Source: Budorcas taxicolor
Lineage: Eukaryota; Chordata; Mammalia; Artiodactyla; Bovidae
Direction of reading: 5' to 3'
Assembly: GCF_023091745.1 (NCBI RefSeq)
Contig: NC_068920.1
Location: forward strand, 7,254,001-7,318,000
Length of the DNA stretch: 64,000 bases
How positions within the stretch are numbered: the first letter of the stretch is position 1; each line of letters starts with the position of its first letter. The position numbers and the translations under genes are program-made. Of this stretch, positions 35,531 to 48,586 are shown in pieces. Below the pieces are notes generated by a model. The model saw only the letters and a program-made list of their open reading frames with translations, ran no database searches and was not told the origin of the DNA.

Positions 35531-36346
35531 GTGACGGATCCTTTCCCTGCTTCGTCGGGAAAGAATTCCCGGCGTTCCCGTCACATCTCAAGAGGAGGCC
35601 CTCTCAACAGGAACGGCTAGAGGAACTCCAGGGTCGTGCCACCATTCCAAGAGTCCCCCAGATGTCTCAGTCCATTCCAGAGGAACCTCTTTTCCCTTCA
35701 CCGGCTCGTCTTTCACGCCGAGGATCGAATCACACCAAGGTGGCACTTGGCACAGCCCTTTGGGAAAGCCTCGTAGGAAAGCCTCGAGGGAAAGCCTCCA
35801 AGGAAAGCCACAGATCCCTTGATCCACGTGACAGGAAGCGTGACCCTACTGCTGCAGCTCGGGAGGGAAGCGCACGTGCATGCCCCCACTCGAGACGAGG
35901 CCTGACTCCCCTGGGGAGACTCAGAGGCACCCCAAAATCAATGTCAACATTGGAGAGGAAACCTCAGGTTTCGGCCCCGACTCCACACAAGGTCTTAGGC
36001 CCCGGCATCGATGGGAGAGGAATACCGAGATGGCCCCTAGCAACTAACATGGGGTCTGGCCCTTCCTGAGGCCTCCAGAGCGGGTCCCTGAGGTCCCCGT
36101 CTTAACTCGAGAAGACCTGCCGCAACTCGAGAAAATCTAGGAGGTTCTCCCCTGCAGGCGAGATGAGGCCCATTTCCGCAGAGGCTTCTCGGGGCTAATC
36201 ACACCTCACCTCTGGAACTTCGAAAGGGTCCTTCACACCCTTGGTGCAAATCAAGAAGTTCCCCGACATACCCGTCTCCACTCGAGAGGAAACACGAGTG
36301 TCCGGCCCACATCCAGAGGAGCCCCGTTTCCGCCTTGTAGCTCGAG
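35531..36346 (+). repeat. Reference e monomer (816 bp)
   Basis: Markers are 'gtcacatctc', 'ggctagagg', 'atcgaatcac', 'cctccaagg', 'ccaaaatcaatg', 'caacattgg', 'gaggcctccag' and 'gaaaatctagg'. Other copies are at 41243, 51035 and 56747; the second part also occurs in the 60011 fusion. It resembles c over most of its length. Confidence 0.8.
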
Positions 36347-37162
36347 ATTAGGGAACCTTTCCCTCCTTCGTCGGGAAAGAATTCCCGGCGTTCCCGTCGC
36401 ATCTCAAGAGGAGGCCCTCTCAAGAGGGTCGGTGAGAGGAACTCCAGGGTCGTGCCACCATTCCAAGAGTCCCCCAGATGTCTCAGTCCATTCCAGAGGA
36501 ACCTCTTTTCCCTTCAGCGGCTCGTCTTTCACGCCGAGGATCGACTCACACCAAGGTGGCACTTGGCACAGCCCTGTGGGAAAGCCTCGTGGGAAAGCCT
36601 CGAGGGAAAGCCTCGAGGGAAAGCAACCTATCCCTTGATGCCCGTGACAGGAAGCGTGACCCTACTGCTGAAGCTCGGGAGGGAAGCGCACGTGCATGCC
36701 CCCACTTGAGACGAGGCCTGACTCCCCTGGGGAGACTCAGAGGCACCCCAAAATCCATGTCAACACTGGAGAGGAATCCTCAGGTTCCGGCCCCGACTCC
36801 ACACAAGGTCTTAGGCCCCGGCATCGATGGGAGAGGAATCCCGAGATGGCCCCTAGCAACTCGCATGGGGTCTGGCCCTTCCTGAGGCCACCAGAGCGGG
36901 TCCCTGAGGTCCCCATCGTAACTCGAGAAGACCTGCCGCAACTCGAGAATATCCAGGAGGTTCTTCCCTGCAGGCGAGATGAGGCCCATTTCCGCAGAGG
37001 CTTCTCGTGGCTAATCACACCTCATCTCTGGAATGTCGAAAGGGTCCTTCACACCCTTGGTGCAACTCAAGAAGTTCCCTGACATACCCATCTCCACTCG
37101 AGAGGAAACACGAGGGTCCCGCCCACATCCAGAGGAGCCCCGTTTCCGCCTCGTAGCTCGAG
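36347..37162 (+). repeat. Reference f monomer (816 bp)
   Basis: Markers are 'cgccttgtagc', 'cgagattag', 'ccctccttcg', 'gggtcggtgagagg', 'caacctatccc', 'gatgcccgtg', 'cccacttgag', 'ttctcgtggc' and 'catctctggaatg'. Copies are at 42059, 51851, 57563 and 60827. The copies at 36347 and 51851 share 'gggaacc', which destroys BamHI. Confidence 0.8.
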
Positions 37163-37978
37163 GTGACGGATCCTTTCCCTGCTTCGTCGGGAAAGAATTC
37201 CCGGCGTTCCCGTCGCATCTCAAGAGGAGGCCCTCTCAACAGGAACGGCGAGAGGAACTCCAGGGTCGTGCCACCATTCCAAGAGTCCCCCAGATGTCTA
37301 AGTCCATTCCAGAGGAACCTCTTTTCCCTTCACCGGCTCGTCTTTCACGCCGAGGATCGACTCACACCAAGGTGGCACTTGGCACAGCCCTGTGGGAAAG
37401 CCTCGTGGGAAAGCCTCAAGGTAAAGCCTCGAGGGAAAGCCACAGATCCCTTGATCCACGTGACAGGAAGCGTGACATTACTGCTGCAGCTCGGGAGGGA
37501 AGCGCACGTGCATGCCCCCACTCGAGACGAGGCCTGACTCCCCTGGGGAGACTCAGAGGCACCCCAAAATCCATGTCAACACTGGAGAGGAATCCTCAGG
37601 TTCCGGCCCCCACTCCAAACAAGGTCTTAGGCCCCGGCATCGATGGGAGAGGAATCCCACGATGGCCCCTAGCAACTCGCATGGGGTCTGGCCCTTCCTG
37701 AGGCTACGAGAGCGGGTCCCTCAGGTCCCCTTCGTATCTCGGGAAGACCTGCCGCAACTCGAGAATATCCAGGAGGTTCTTCCCTGCAGGCGAGATGAGG
37801 CCCATTTCCGCAGAGGCTTCTCGGGGCTAATCACACCTCACCTCTGGAACGTCGAAAGGGTCCTTCACACCCTTGGTGCAAATCAAGAAGTTCCCTGACA
37901 TACCCTTCTCCACTCGAGAGGAATCACGAGGGTCCCGCCCACATCCAGAGGAGCCCCGTTACCGCCTCGTAGCTCGAG
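37163..37978 (+). repeat. Reference g monomer (816 bp)
   Basis: Markers are 'gtctaagtcc', 'gtgacattact', 'cccactccaaac', 'cccacgatgg', 'ggctacgagag', 'tatctcgggaag', 'acccttctcc' and 'gaggaatcacg'. Other copies are at 42875, 44507, 46955, 52667, 58379, 61643 and 63275 (partial). Several of these markers already occur together at 27840-28110 in domain 2. Confidence 0.8.
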
Positions 37979-38794
37979 GTGACGGATCCTTTCCCTGCTA
38001 CGTCGGGAAAGAATTCCCGGCGTTCCCGTCGCATCTCAAGAGGAGGCCCTCTCAACAGGAACGGCGAGAGGAACTCCAGGGTCGTGCCACCATTCCAAGA
38101 GTCCCCCAGATGTCTCAGTCCATTTCAGAGGAACCTCTTTTCCCTTCACCGGCTCGTCTTTCACGCCGAGGATCGACTCACACCAAGGTGGCACTTGGCA
38201 CAGCCCTGTGGGAAAGCCTCGTGGGAAAGCCTCGAGGGAAAGCCTCGAGGGAAAGCCACAGATCCCTTGATCCACGTGACAGGAAGCGTGACCCTACTGC
38301 TGCAGCTCGGGAGGGAAGTGCACGTGCATGCCCCCACTCGAGACGAGGCCTGACTCCCCTGGGGAAACTCAGAGGCACCCCAAGATCCACGTCAACTCTG
38401 GAGAGGAATCCTCAAGTTCCGGCCCCAACTCCACACAAGGTCTTAGGCCCCGGCATCGATGGGAGAGGAATCCCAAGATGGCCCCTAGCAACTCGCATGG
38501 GGTCTGGCCCTTCCTGAGGCCACCAGAGCAGGTCCCTGAGGTCCCCGTCGTAACTCGAGAAGACCTGCCGCAACTCGAGAATATCCAGGAGGTTCTCCCC
38601 TGCAGGCGAAATGAGGCCCATTTCCGCAGAGGCTTCTCGGGGCTAATCACACCTCACCTCTGGAACGTCGAAAGGGTCCTTCCCACCGTTGGTGCAACTC
38701 AAGAAGTTCCCCGACATACCCGTCTCCACTCGAGAGGAAACACGAGGGTCCCGCCCACATCCAGAGGAGCCCAGTTTCCGCCTCGTAGCTCGAG
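37979..38794 (+). repeat. Reference h monomer (816 bp)
   Basis: Markers are 'tgctacgtcgg', 'ccatttcag', 'ccacgtcaactctgg', 'ccccaactcc', 'gagcaggtcc', 'ggcgaaatgagg' and 'caccgttgg'. Other copies are at 43691, 45323, 47771, 53483, 59195 and 62459. Copies followed by b keep the 'gagcaggtcc' end; copies followed by g (43691, 59195, 62459) switch to an f-like end ('gtccccatcg', 'ttctcgtggc'). CACGTG occurs twice (38273-38278 and 38321-38326). Confidence 0.8.
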
Positions 38795-41700
38795 GTGACG
38801 GATCCTTTCCCTGCTTCGTCGGGAAAGAATTCCCGGCGTTCCCATCGCATCTCAAGAGGAGGCCCTCTCAACAGGAACGGCGAGAGGAACTCCAGGGTCG
38901 TGCCACCATTCCAAGAGTCCCCCAGATGTCTCAGTCCATTCCAGAGGAACCTCTTTTCCCTTCACTGGCTCGTCCTTCACGCCGAGGATCGACTCACACC
39001 AAGGTGGCTCTTGGCACAGCCCTGTGGGAAAGCCTCGTGGGAAAGCCTCGAGGGAAAGCCTCGAGGGAAAGCCACAGATCCCTTGATCCAGGTGACAGGA
39101 AGCGTGACCCTACTGCTGCAGCTCGGGAGGAAAGCGCACGTGCATGCCCCCACTCGAGGCGAAGCTTGACTCCCCTGGAGAGACTCAGAGGCACCCCAAG
39201 ATCCATGTCAACACTGGAGAGGAATGCTCAGGTTCCGGCCCCGACTCCACACAAGGTCTTAGGCCCCGGCATCGAAGGGAGAGGAATCCCGAGATGGCCC
39301 TTAGCAACTGGCATGGGGACTGGCCCTTCCTGAGGCCACCAGAGCGGGTCCCTGAGGTCCCCGTCGTAACTCGAGAAGACCTGCGGCATCTGGAGAATAT
39401 CCAGGAGGTTCTCCCCTCCAGGCGAGAGGAGGCCCATTTCCGCAGATGCTTCTCGGGGCTAATCACACCTCACCTCTGGAACTTCGAAAGGGTCCTTCAC
39501 ACCCTTGGTGCAACTCAAGAAGTTCCCCGACATACCCGTCTCCACCCGAGAGGAACCACGAGGGTCCCGCCCACATCCAGAGGAGCCCCGTTTCTGCCTC
39601 GTAGCTCGAGGTGAGGGATCCTTTCCCTGCTTCGTCGGGAAAGAATTCCCGGCGTTCCCGTCGCATCTCAAGAGGAGGCCCTCTCAACAGGAACGGCTAG
39701 AAGAACTCCAGGGTCGTGCCACCATTCCAAGAGTCCCCCAGATGTCTCAGTCCATTCCAGAGGAACCTCTTTTCCCTTCACCGGCTCGTCTTTCACGCCG
39801 AGGATCGACTCACACCAAGGTGGCACTTGGCACAGCCCTTTGGGAAAGCCTCGTGGGAAAGCCTCGAGGGAAAGCCTCCAAGGAAAGCCACAGATCCCTT
39901 GATCCACGTGACAGGAAGCGTGACCCTACTGCTGCAGCTCGGGAGGGAAGCGCACGTGCATGCCTACACTCGAGACGAGGCCTGACTCCCCTGGGGAGAC
40001 TCAGAGGCACCCCAATATCAATGTCAACATTGGAGAGGAAACCTCAGGTTTCGGCCCCGACTCCACACAAGGTCTTAGGCCCCGGCATCGATGGGAGAGG
40101 AATACCGAGATGGCCCCTAGCAACTAACATGGGGTCTGGCCCTTCCTGAGGCCACCAGAGCGGGTCCCTGAGGTCCCCGTCGTAACTCGAGAAGACCTGC
40201 CGCAACTCGAGGATATCCAGGAAGTTCTTCCCTGCAGGCGAGATGAGGCCCATTTCCGCAGAGGCTTCTCGGGGCTAATCACACCTCACCTCTGGAACTT
40301 CGAAAGGGTTCTTCACACCCTTGGTGCAAATCAAGAAGTTCCCCGACATACCCGTCTCCACTCGAGAGGAAACACGAGTGTCCCGCCCACATCCAGAGGA
40401 GCCCCGTTTCCGCCATGTAGCTCGAGATTAGCGATCCTTTCCCTCCTTCGTCGGGAAAGAATTCCCGGCGTTCCCGTTGCATCTCAAGAGGAGGCCCTCT
40501 CAAGAGGAACGGTGAGAGGAACTCCAGGGTCGTGCCACCATTCCAAGAGTCCCCCAGATGTCTCAGTCCATTCCAGAGGAACCTCTTTTCCCTTCAGCGG
40601 CTCGTCTTTCACGCCGAGGATCGACTCACACCAAGGTGGCACTTGGCACAGCCCTGTGGGAAAGCCTCGTGGGAAAGCCTCGAGGGAAAGCCTCGAGGGA
40701 AAGCAACAGATCCCTTGATCCACGTGACAGGAAGCGAGACCCTACTGCTGAAGCTCGGGAGGGAAGCGCACGTGCATGCCCCCACTCGAGACGAGGCCTG
40801 ACTCCCCTGGGGAGACTCAGAGGCACCCCAAAATCCATGTCAACACTGGAGATGAATCCTCAGGTTCCGGCCCCGACTCCACACAAGGTCTTAGGCCCCG
40901 GCATCGATGGGAGAGGAATCCCGAGATGGCCCCTAGCAACTCGCATGGGGTCTGGCCCTTCCTGAGGCCACCAGAGCGGGTCCCTGAGGTCCCCATCGTA
41001 ACTCGAGAAGACCTGCCGCAACTCGAGAATATCCAGGAGGTTCTTCCCTGCAGGCGAGATGAGGCCCATTTCCGCAGAGGCTTCTCGTGGCTAATCACAC
41101 CTCATCTCTGGAATGTGGAAAGGGTCCTTCACACCCTTGGTGCAACTCAAGAAGTTCCCTGACATACCCATCTCCACTCGAGAGGAAACACGAGGGTCCC
41201 GCCCACATCCAGAGGAGCCCCGTTTCCGCCTCGTAGCTCGAGGTGACGGATCCTTTCCCTGCTTCGTCGGGAAAGAATTCCCGGCGTTCCCGTCACATCT
41301 CAAGAGGAGGCCCTCTCAACAGGAACGGCTAGAGGAACTCCAGGGTCGTGCCACCATTCCAAGAGTCCCCCAGATGTCTCAGTCCATTCCAGAGGAACCT
41401 CTTTTCCCTTCACCGGCTCGTCTTTCACGCCGAGGATCGAATCACACCAAGGTGGCACTTGGCACAGCCCTTTGGGAAAGCCTCGTGGGAAAGCCTCGAG
41501 GGAAAGCCTCCAAGGAAAGCCACAGATCCCTTGATCCACGTGACAGGAAGCGTGACCCTACTGCTGCAGCTCGGGAGGGAAGCGCACGTGCATGCCCCCA
41601 CTCGAGACGAGGCCTGACTCCCCTGGGGAGACTCAGAGGCACCCCAAAATCAATGTCAACATTGGAGAGGAAACCTCAGGTTTCGGCCCCGACTCCACAC

Positions 41701-44506
41701 AAGGTCTTAGGCCCCGGCATCGATGGGAGAGGAATACCGAGATGGCCCCTAGCAACTAACATGGGGTCTGGCCCTTCCTGAGGCCTCCAGAGCGGGTCCC
41801 TGAGGTCCCCGTTGTAACTCGAGAAGACCTGCCGCAACTCGAGAAAATCTAGGAGGTTCTCCCCTGCAGGCGAGATGAGGCCCATTTCCGCAGAGGCTTC
41901 TCGGGGCTAATCACACCTCACCTCTGGAACTTCGAAAGGGTCCTTCACACCCTTGGTGCAAATCAAGAAGTTCCCCGACATACCCGTCTCCACTCGAGAG
42001 GAAACACGAGTGTCCGGCCCACACCCAGAGGAGCCCCGTTTCCGCCTTGTAGCTCGAGATTAGGGATCCTTTCCCTCCTTCGTCGGGAAAGAATTCCCGG
42101 CGTTCCCGTTGCATCTCAAGAGGAGGCCCTCTCAAGAGTGTCGGTGAGAGGAACTCCAGGGTCGTGCCACCATTCCAAGAGTCCCCCAGATGTCTCAGTC
42201 CATTCCAGAGGAACCTCTTTTCCCTTCAGCGGCTCGTCTTTCACGCCGAGGATCGACTCACACCAAGGTGGCACTTGGCACAGCCCTGTGGGAAAGCCTC
42301 GTGGGAAAGCCTCGAGGGAAAGCCTCGAGGGAAAGCAACCTATCCCTTGATGCCCGTGACAGGAAGCGTGACCCTACTGCTGAAGCTCGGGAGGGAAGCG
42401 CACGTGCATGCCCCCACTTGAGACGAGGCCTGACTCCCCTGGGGAGACTCAGAGGCACCCCAAAATCCATGTCAACACTGGAGAGGAATCCTCAGGTTCC
42501 GGCCCCGACTCCACACAAGGTCTTAGGCCCCGGCATCGATGGGAGAGGAATCCCGAGATGGCCCCTAGCAACTCGCATGGGGTTTGGCCCTTCCTGAGGC
42601 CACCAGAGCGGGTCCCTGAGGTCCCCATCGTAACTCGAGAAGACCTGCCGCAACTCGAGAATATCCAGGAGGTTCTTCCCTGCAGGCGAGATGAGGCCCA
42701 TTTCCGCAGAGGCTTCTCGTGGCTAATCACACCTCATCTCTGGAATGTGGAAAGGGTCCTTCACACCCTTGGTGCAACTCAAGAAGTTCCCTGACATACC
42801 CATCTCCACTCGAGAGGAAACACGAGGGTCCCGCCCACATCCAGAGGAGCCCCGTTTCCGCCTCGTAGCTCGAGGTGACGGATCCTTTCCCTGCTTCGTC
42901 GGGAAAGAATTCCCGGCCTTCCCGTCGCATCTCAAGAGGAGGCCCTCTCAACAGGAACGGCGAGAGGAACTCCAGTGTCGTGCCACCATTCCAAGAGTCC
43001 CCCAGATGTCTAAGTCCATTCCAGAGGAACCTCTTTTCCCTTCACCGGCTCGTCTTTCACGCCGAGGATCGACTCACACCAAGGTGGCACTTGGCACAGC
43101 CCTGTGGGAAAGCCTCGTGGGAAAGCCTCGAGGGAAAGCCTCGAGGGAAAGCCACAGATCCCTTGATCCACGTGACAGGAAGCGTGACATTACTGCTGCA
43201 GCTCGGGAGGGAAGCGCACGTGCATGCCCCCACTCGAGACGAGGCCTGACTCCCCTGGGGAGACTCAGAGGCACCCCAAAATCCATGTCAACACTGGAGA
43301 GGAATCCTCAGGTTCCGTCCCCCACTCCAAACAAGGTCTTAGGCCCCGGCATCGATGGGAGAGGAATCCCACGATGGCCCCTAGCAACTCGCATGGGGTC
43401 TGGCCCTTCCTGAGGCTACGAGAGCGGGTCCCTCAGGTCCCCGTCGTATCTCGGGAAGACCTGCCGCAACTCGAGAATATCCAGGAGGTTCTTCCCTGCA
43501 GGCGAGATGAGGCCCATTTCCGCAGAGGCTTCTCGGGGCTAATCACACCTCACCTCTGGAACGTCGAAAGGGTCCTTCACACCCTTGGTGCAAATCAAGA
43601 AGTTCCCTGACATACCCTTCTCCACTCGAGAGGAATCACGAGGGTCCCGCCCACATCCAGAGGAGCCCCGTTACCGCCTCGTAGCTCGAGGTGACTGATC
43701 CTTTCCCTGCTACGTCGGGAAAGAATTCCCGGCGTTCCCGTCGCATCTCAAGAGGAGGCCCTCTCAACAGGAACGGCGAGAGGAACTCCAGGGTCGTGCC
43801 ACCATTCCAAGAGTCCCCCAGATGTCTCAGTCCATTTCAGAGGAACCTCTTTTCCCTTCACCGGCTCGTCTTTCACGCCGAGGATCGACTCACACCAAGG
43901 TGGCACTTGGCACAGCCCTGTGGGAAAGCCTCGTGGGAAAGCCTCGAGGGAAAGCCTCGAGGGAAAGCCACAGATCCCTTGATCCACGTGACAGAAAGCG
44001 TGACCCTACTGCTGCAGCTCGGGAGGGAAGCGCACGTGCATGCCCCCACTCGAGACGAGGCCTGACTCCCCTGGGGAAACTCAGAGGCACCCCAAGATCC
44101 ACGTCAACTCTGGAGAGGAATCCTCAAGTTCCGGCCCCAACTCCACACAAGGTCTTAGGCCCCGGCATCGATGGGAGAGGAATCCCAAGATGGCCCCTAG
44201 CAACTCGCATGGGGTCTGGCCCTTCCTGAGGCCACCAGAGCGGGTCCCTGAGGTCCCCATCGTAACTCGAGAAGACCTGCGGCAACTCGAGAATATCCAG
44301 GAGGTTCTTCCCTGCAGGCGAGATGAGGCCCATTTCCGCAGAGGCTTCTCGTGGCTAATCACACCTCATCTCTGGAATGTCGAAAGGGTCCTTCACACCC
44401 TTGGTGCAACTCAAGAAGTTCCCTGACATACCCATCTCCACTCGAGAGGAAACACGAGGGTCCCGCCCACATCCAGAGGAGCCCCGTTTCCGCCTCGTAG
44501 CTCGAG
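38795..44506 (+). repeat. Domain 3 HOR copy 2: b-c-d-e-f-g-h (5,712 bp)
   Basis: Monomer starts are 38795 b, 39611 c, 40427 d, 41243 e, 42059 f, 42875 g and 43691 h. d has 'gattagcgatcc' (BamHI lost). The g at 42875 carries 'cggccttcccg', shared with the fusion monomer at 32267. h carries 'gtgactgatcc', shared with the h copies at 59195 and 62459. Confidence 0.8.
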
Positions 44507-47500
44507 GTGACGGATCCTTTCCCTGCTTCGTCGGGAAAGAATTCCCGGCGTTCCCGTCGCATCTCAAGAGGAGGCCCTCTCAACAGGAACGGCGAGAGGA
44601 ACTCCAGTGTCGTGCCACCATTCCAAGAGTCCCCCAGATGTCTAAGTCCATTCCAGAGGAACCTCTTTTCCCTTCACCGGCTCGTCTTTCACGCCGAGGA
44701 TCGACTCACACCAAGGTGGCACTTGGCACAGCCCTGTGGGAAAGCCTCGTGGGAAAGCCTCAAGGGAAAGCCTCGAGGGAAAGCCACAGATCCCTTGATC
44801 CACGTGACAGGAAGCGTGACATTACTGCTGCAGCTCGGGAGGGAAGCGCACGTGCATGCCCCCACTCGAGACGAGGCCTGACTCCCCTGGGGAGACTCAG
44901 AGGCACCCCAAAATCCATGTCAACACTGGAGAGGAATCCTCAGGTTCCGGCCCCCACTCCAAACAAGGTCTTAGGCCCCGGCATCGATGGGAGAGGAATC
45001 CCACGATGGCCCCTAGCAACTCGCATGGGGTCTGGCCCTTCCTGAGGCTACGAGAGCGGGTCCCTCAGGTCCCCGTCGTATCTCGGGAAGACCTGCCGCA
45101 ACTCGAGAATATCCAGGAGGTTCTTCCCTGCAGGCGAGATGAGGCCCATTTCCGCAGAGGCTTCTCGGGGCTAATCACACCTCACCTCTGGAACGTCGAA
45201 AGGGTCCTTCACACCCTTGGTGCAAATCAAGAAGTTCCCTGACATACCCTTCTCCACTCGAGAGGAATCACGAGGGTCCCGCCCACATCCAGAGGAGCCC
45301 CGTTTCCGCCTCGTAGCTCGAGGTGACGGATCCTTTCCCTGCTACGTCGGGAAAGAATTCCCGGCGTTCCCGTCGCATCTCAAGAGGAGGCCCTCTCAAC
45401 AGGAACGGCGAGAGGAACTCCAGGGTCGTGCCACCATTCCAAGAGTCCCCCAGATGTCTCAGTCCATTTCAGAGGAACCTCTTTTCCCTTCACCGGCTCG
45501 TCTTTCACGCCGAGGATCGACTCACACCAAGGTGGCTCTTGGCACAGCCCTGTGGGAAAGCCTCGTGGGAAAGCCTCGAGGGAAAGCCTCGAGGGAAAGC
45601 CACAGATCCCTTGATCCACGTGACAGGAAGCGTGACCCTACTGCTGCAGCTCGGGAGGGAAGCGCACGTGCATGCCCCCACTCGAGACGAGGCCTGACTC
45701 CCCTGGGGAGACTCAGAGGCACCCCAAGATCCACGTCAACTCTGGAGAGGAATCCTCAAGTTCCGGCCCCAACTCCACACAAGGTCTTAGGCCCCGGCAT
45801 CGATGGGAGAGGAATCCCGAGATGGCCCCTAGCAACTCGCATGGGGTCTGGCCCTTCCTGAGGCCACCAGAGCAGGTCCCTGAGGTCCCCGTCGTAACTC
45901 GAGAAGACCTGCCGCAACTCGAGAATATCCAGGAGGTTCTCCCCTGCAGGCGAAATGAGGCCCATTTCCGCAGAGGCTTCTCGGGGCTAATCACACCTCA
46001 CCTCTGGAACGTCGAAAGGGTCCTTCCCACCGTTGGTGCAACTCAAGAAGTTCCCCGACATACCCGTCTCCACTCGAGAGGAAACACGAGGGTCCCGCCC
46101 ACATCCAGAGGAGCCCCGTTTCCGCCTCGTAGCTCGAGGTGACGGATCCTTTCCCTGCTTCGTCGGGAAAGAATTCCCGGCGTTCCCATCGCATATCAAG
46201 AGGAGGCCCTCTCAAAAGGAACGGCGAGAGGAACTCCAGGGTCGTGCCACCATTCCAAGAGTCCCCCAGATGTCTCAGTCCATTCCAGAGGAACCTCTTT
46301 TCCCTTCAGCGGCTCGTCTTTCACGCCGAGGATCGACTCACACCAAGGTGGCACTTGGCACAGCCCTGTGGGAAAGCCTCGTGGGAAAGCCTCGAGGGAA
46401 AGCCTCGAGGGAAAGCAACCTATCCCTTGATGCCCGTGACAGGAAGCGTGACCCTACTGCTGAAGCTCGGGAGGGAAGCGCACGTGCATGCCCCCACTTG
46501 AGACGAGGCCTGACTCCCCTGGGGAGACTCAGAGGCACCCCAAAATCCATGTCAACACTGGAGAGGAATCCTCAGGTTCCGGCCCCGACTCCACACAAGG
46601 TCTTAGGCCCCGGCATCGATGGGAGAGGAATCCCGAGATGGCCCCTAGCAACTCGCATGGGGTCTGGCCCTTCCTGAGGCCACCAGAGCGGGTCCCTGAG
46701 GTCCCCATCGTAACTCGAGAAGACCTGCCGCAACTCGAGAATATCCAGGAGGTTCTTCCCTGCAGGCGAGATGAGGCCCATTTCCGCAGAGGCTTCTCGT
46801 GTCTAATCACACCTCATCTCCGGAATGTCGAAAGGGTCCTTCACACCCTTGGTGCAACTCAAGAAGTTCCCTGACATACCCATCTCCACTCGAGAGGAAA
46901 CACGAGGGTCCCGCCCACATCCAGAGGAGCCCCGTTTCCGCCTCGTAGCTCGAGGTGACGGATCCTTTCCCTGCTTCGTCGGGAAAGAATTCCCGGCGTT
47001 CCCGTCGCATCTCAAGAGGAGGCCCTCTCAACAGGAACGGCGAGAGGAACTCCAGTGTCGTGCCACCATTCCAAGAGTCCCCCAGATGTCTAAGTCCATT
47101 CCAGAGGAACCTCTTTTCCCTTCACCGGCTCGTCTTTCACGCCGAGGATCGACTCACACCAAGGTGGCACTTGGCACAGCCCTGTGGGAAAGCCTCGTGG
47201 GAAAGCCTCAAGGGAAAGCCTCGAGGGAAAGCCACAGATCCCTTGATCCACGTGACAGGAAGCGTGACATTACTGCTGCAGCTCGGGAGGGAAGCGCACG
47301 TGCATGCCCCCACTCGAGACGAGGCCTGACTCCCCTGGGGAGACTCAGAGGCACCCCAAAATCCATGTCAACACTGGAGAGGAATCCTCAGGTTCCGGCC
47401 CCCACTCCAAACAAGGTCTTAGGCCCCGGCATCGATGGGAGAGGAATCCCACGATGGCCCCTAGCAACTCGCATGGGGTCTGGCCCTTCCTGAGGCTACG

Positions 47501-48586
47501 AGAGCGGGTCCCTCAGGTCCCCGTCGTATCTCGGGAAGACCTGCCGCAACTCGAGAATATCCAGGAGGTTCTTCCCTGCAGGCGAGATGAGGCCCATTTC
47601 CGCAGAGGCTTCTCGGGGCTAATCACACCTCACCTCTGGAACGTCGAAAGGGTCCTTCACACCCTTGGTGCAAATCAAGAAGTTCCCTGACATACCCTTC
47701 TCCACTCGAGAGGAATCACGAGGGTCCCGCCCACATCCAGAGGAGCCCCGTTTCCGCCTCGTAGCTCGAGGTGACGGATCCTTTCCCTGCTACGTCGGGA
47801 AAGAATTCCCGGCGTTCCCGTCGCATCTCAAGAGGAGGCCCTCTCAACAGGAACGGCGAGAGGAACTCCAGGGTCGTGCCACCATTCCAAGAGTCCCCCA
47901 GATGTCTCAGTCCATTTCAGAGGAACCTCTTTTCCCTTCACCGGCTCGTCTTTCACGCCGAGGATCGACTCACACCAAGGTGGCACTTGGCACAGCCCTG
48001 TGGGAAAGCCTCGTGGGAAAGCCTCGAGGGAAAGCCTCGAGGGAAAGCCACAGATCCCTTGATCCACGTGACAGGAAGCGTGACCCTACTGCTGCAGCTC
48101 GGGAGGGAAGCGCACGTGCATGCCCCCACTCGAGACGAGGCCTGACTCCCCTGGGGAGACTCAGAGGCACCCCAAGATCCACGTCAACTCTGGAGAGGAA
48201 TCCTCAAGTTCCGGCCCCAACTCCACACAAGGTCTTAGGCCCCGGCATCGATGGGAGAGGAATCCCAAGATGGCCCCTAGCAACTCGCATGGGGTCTGGC
48301 CCTTCCTGAGGCCACCAGAGCAGGTCCCTGAGGTCCCCGTCGTAACTCGAGAAGACCTGCCGCAACTCGAGAATATCCAGGAGGTTCTCCCCTGCAGGCG
48401 AAATGAGGCCCATTTCCGCAGAGGCTTCTCGGGGCTAATCACACCTCACCTCTGGAACGTCGAAAGGGTCCTTCCCACCGTTGGTGCAACTCAAGAAGTT
48501 CCCCGACATACCCGTCTCCACTCGAGAGGAAACACGAGGGTCCCGCCCACATCCAGAGGAGCCCCGTTTCCGCCTCGTAGCTCGAG
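44507..48586 (+). repeat. Contracted HOR: g-h-(b/f)-g-h (5 monomers, 4,080 bp)
   Basis: Monomer starts are 44507 g, 45323 h, 46139 b/f fusion, 46955 g and 47771 h. With the g-h just upstream this gives g-h-g-h followed by a 3-monomer HOR in which c, d and e are deleted. It completes the 19-monomer super-period (7 + 7 + 5). Confidence 0.75.
46139..46954 (+). repeat. b/f fusion monomer
   Basis: b-specific a at 46188 ('cccatcgc') and b-like 'aacggcgagag' (46221-46230) are followed by f/d-like 'cagcgg' (g at 46309) and f-specific 'aacctatccc'. The exchange lies within about 46230-46308. The product removes the material between b and f (four monomer lengths). Private bases 'gcatatcaag' and 'caaaagg' mark it. 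Confidence 0.75.

Larger units (their letters stand above)
33083..38794 (+). repeat. Domain 3 HOR copy 1: b-c-d-e-f-g-h (7 x 816 = 5,712 bp)
   Basis: Monomer starts are 33083 b, 33899 c, 34715 d, 35531 e, 36347 f, 37163 g and 37979 h; every monomer is exactly 816 bp. The same order and linked variants recur at 38795, 48587 and 54299. Unlike domain 1, there are no length barcodes and EcoRI is present in every monomer, so complete EcoRI digestion would give only 816-bp fragments here. Confidence 0.85.
32414..44915 (+). repeat. Large duplicated block, copy 1 (offset 15,504 bp)
   Basis: Matches 47918-60419 base for base at an offset of exactly 19 monomers, with scattered substitutions and no indel. 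Private markers shared only at this offset include the 'gggaacc' BamHI loss (36350s and 51850s), 'cgtaggaaagcc' (35772 and 51276) and 'ctcgtccttcac' (38969 and 54473). Confidence 0.8.
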
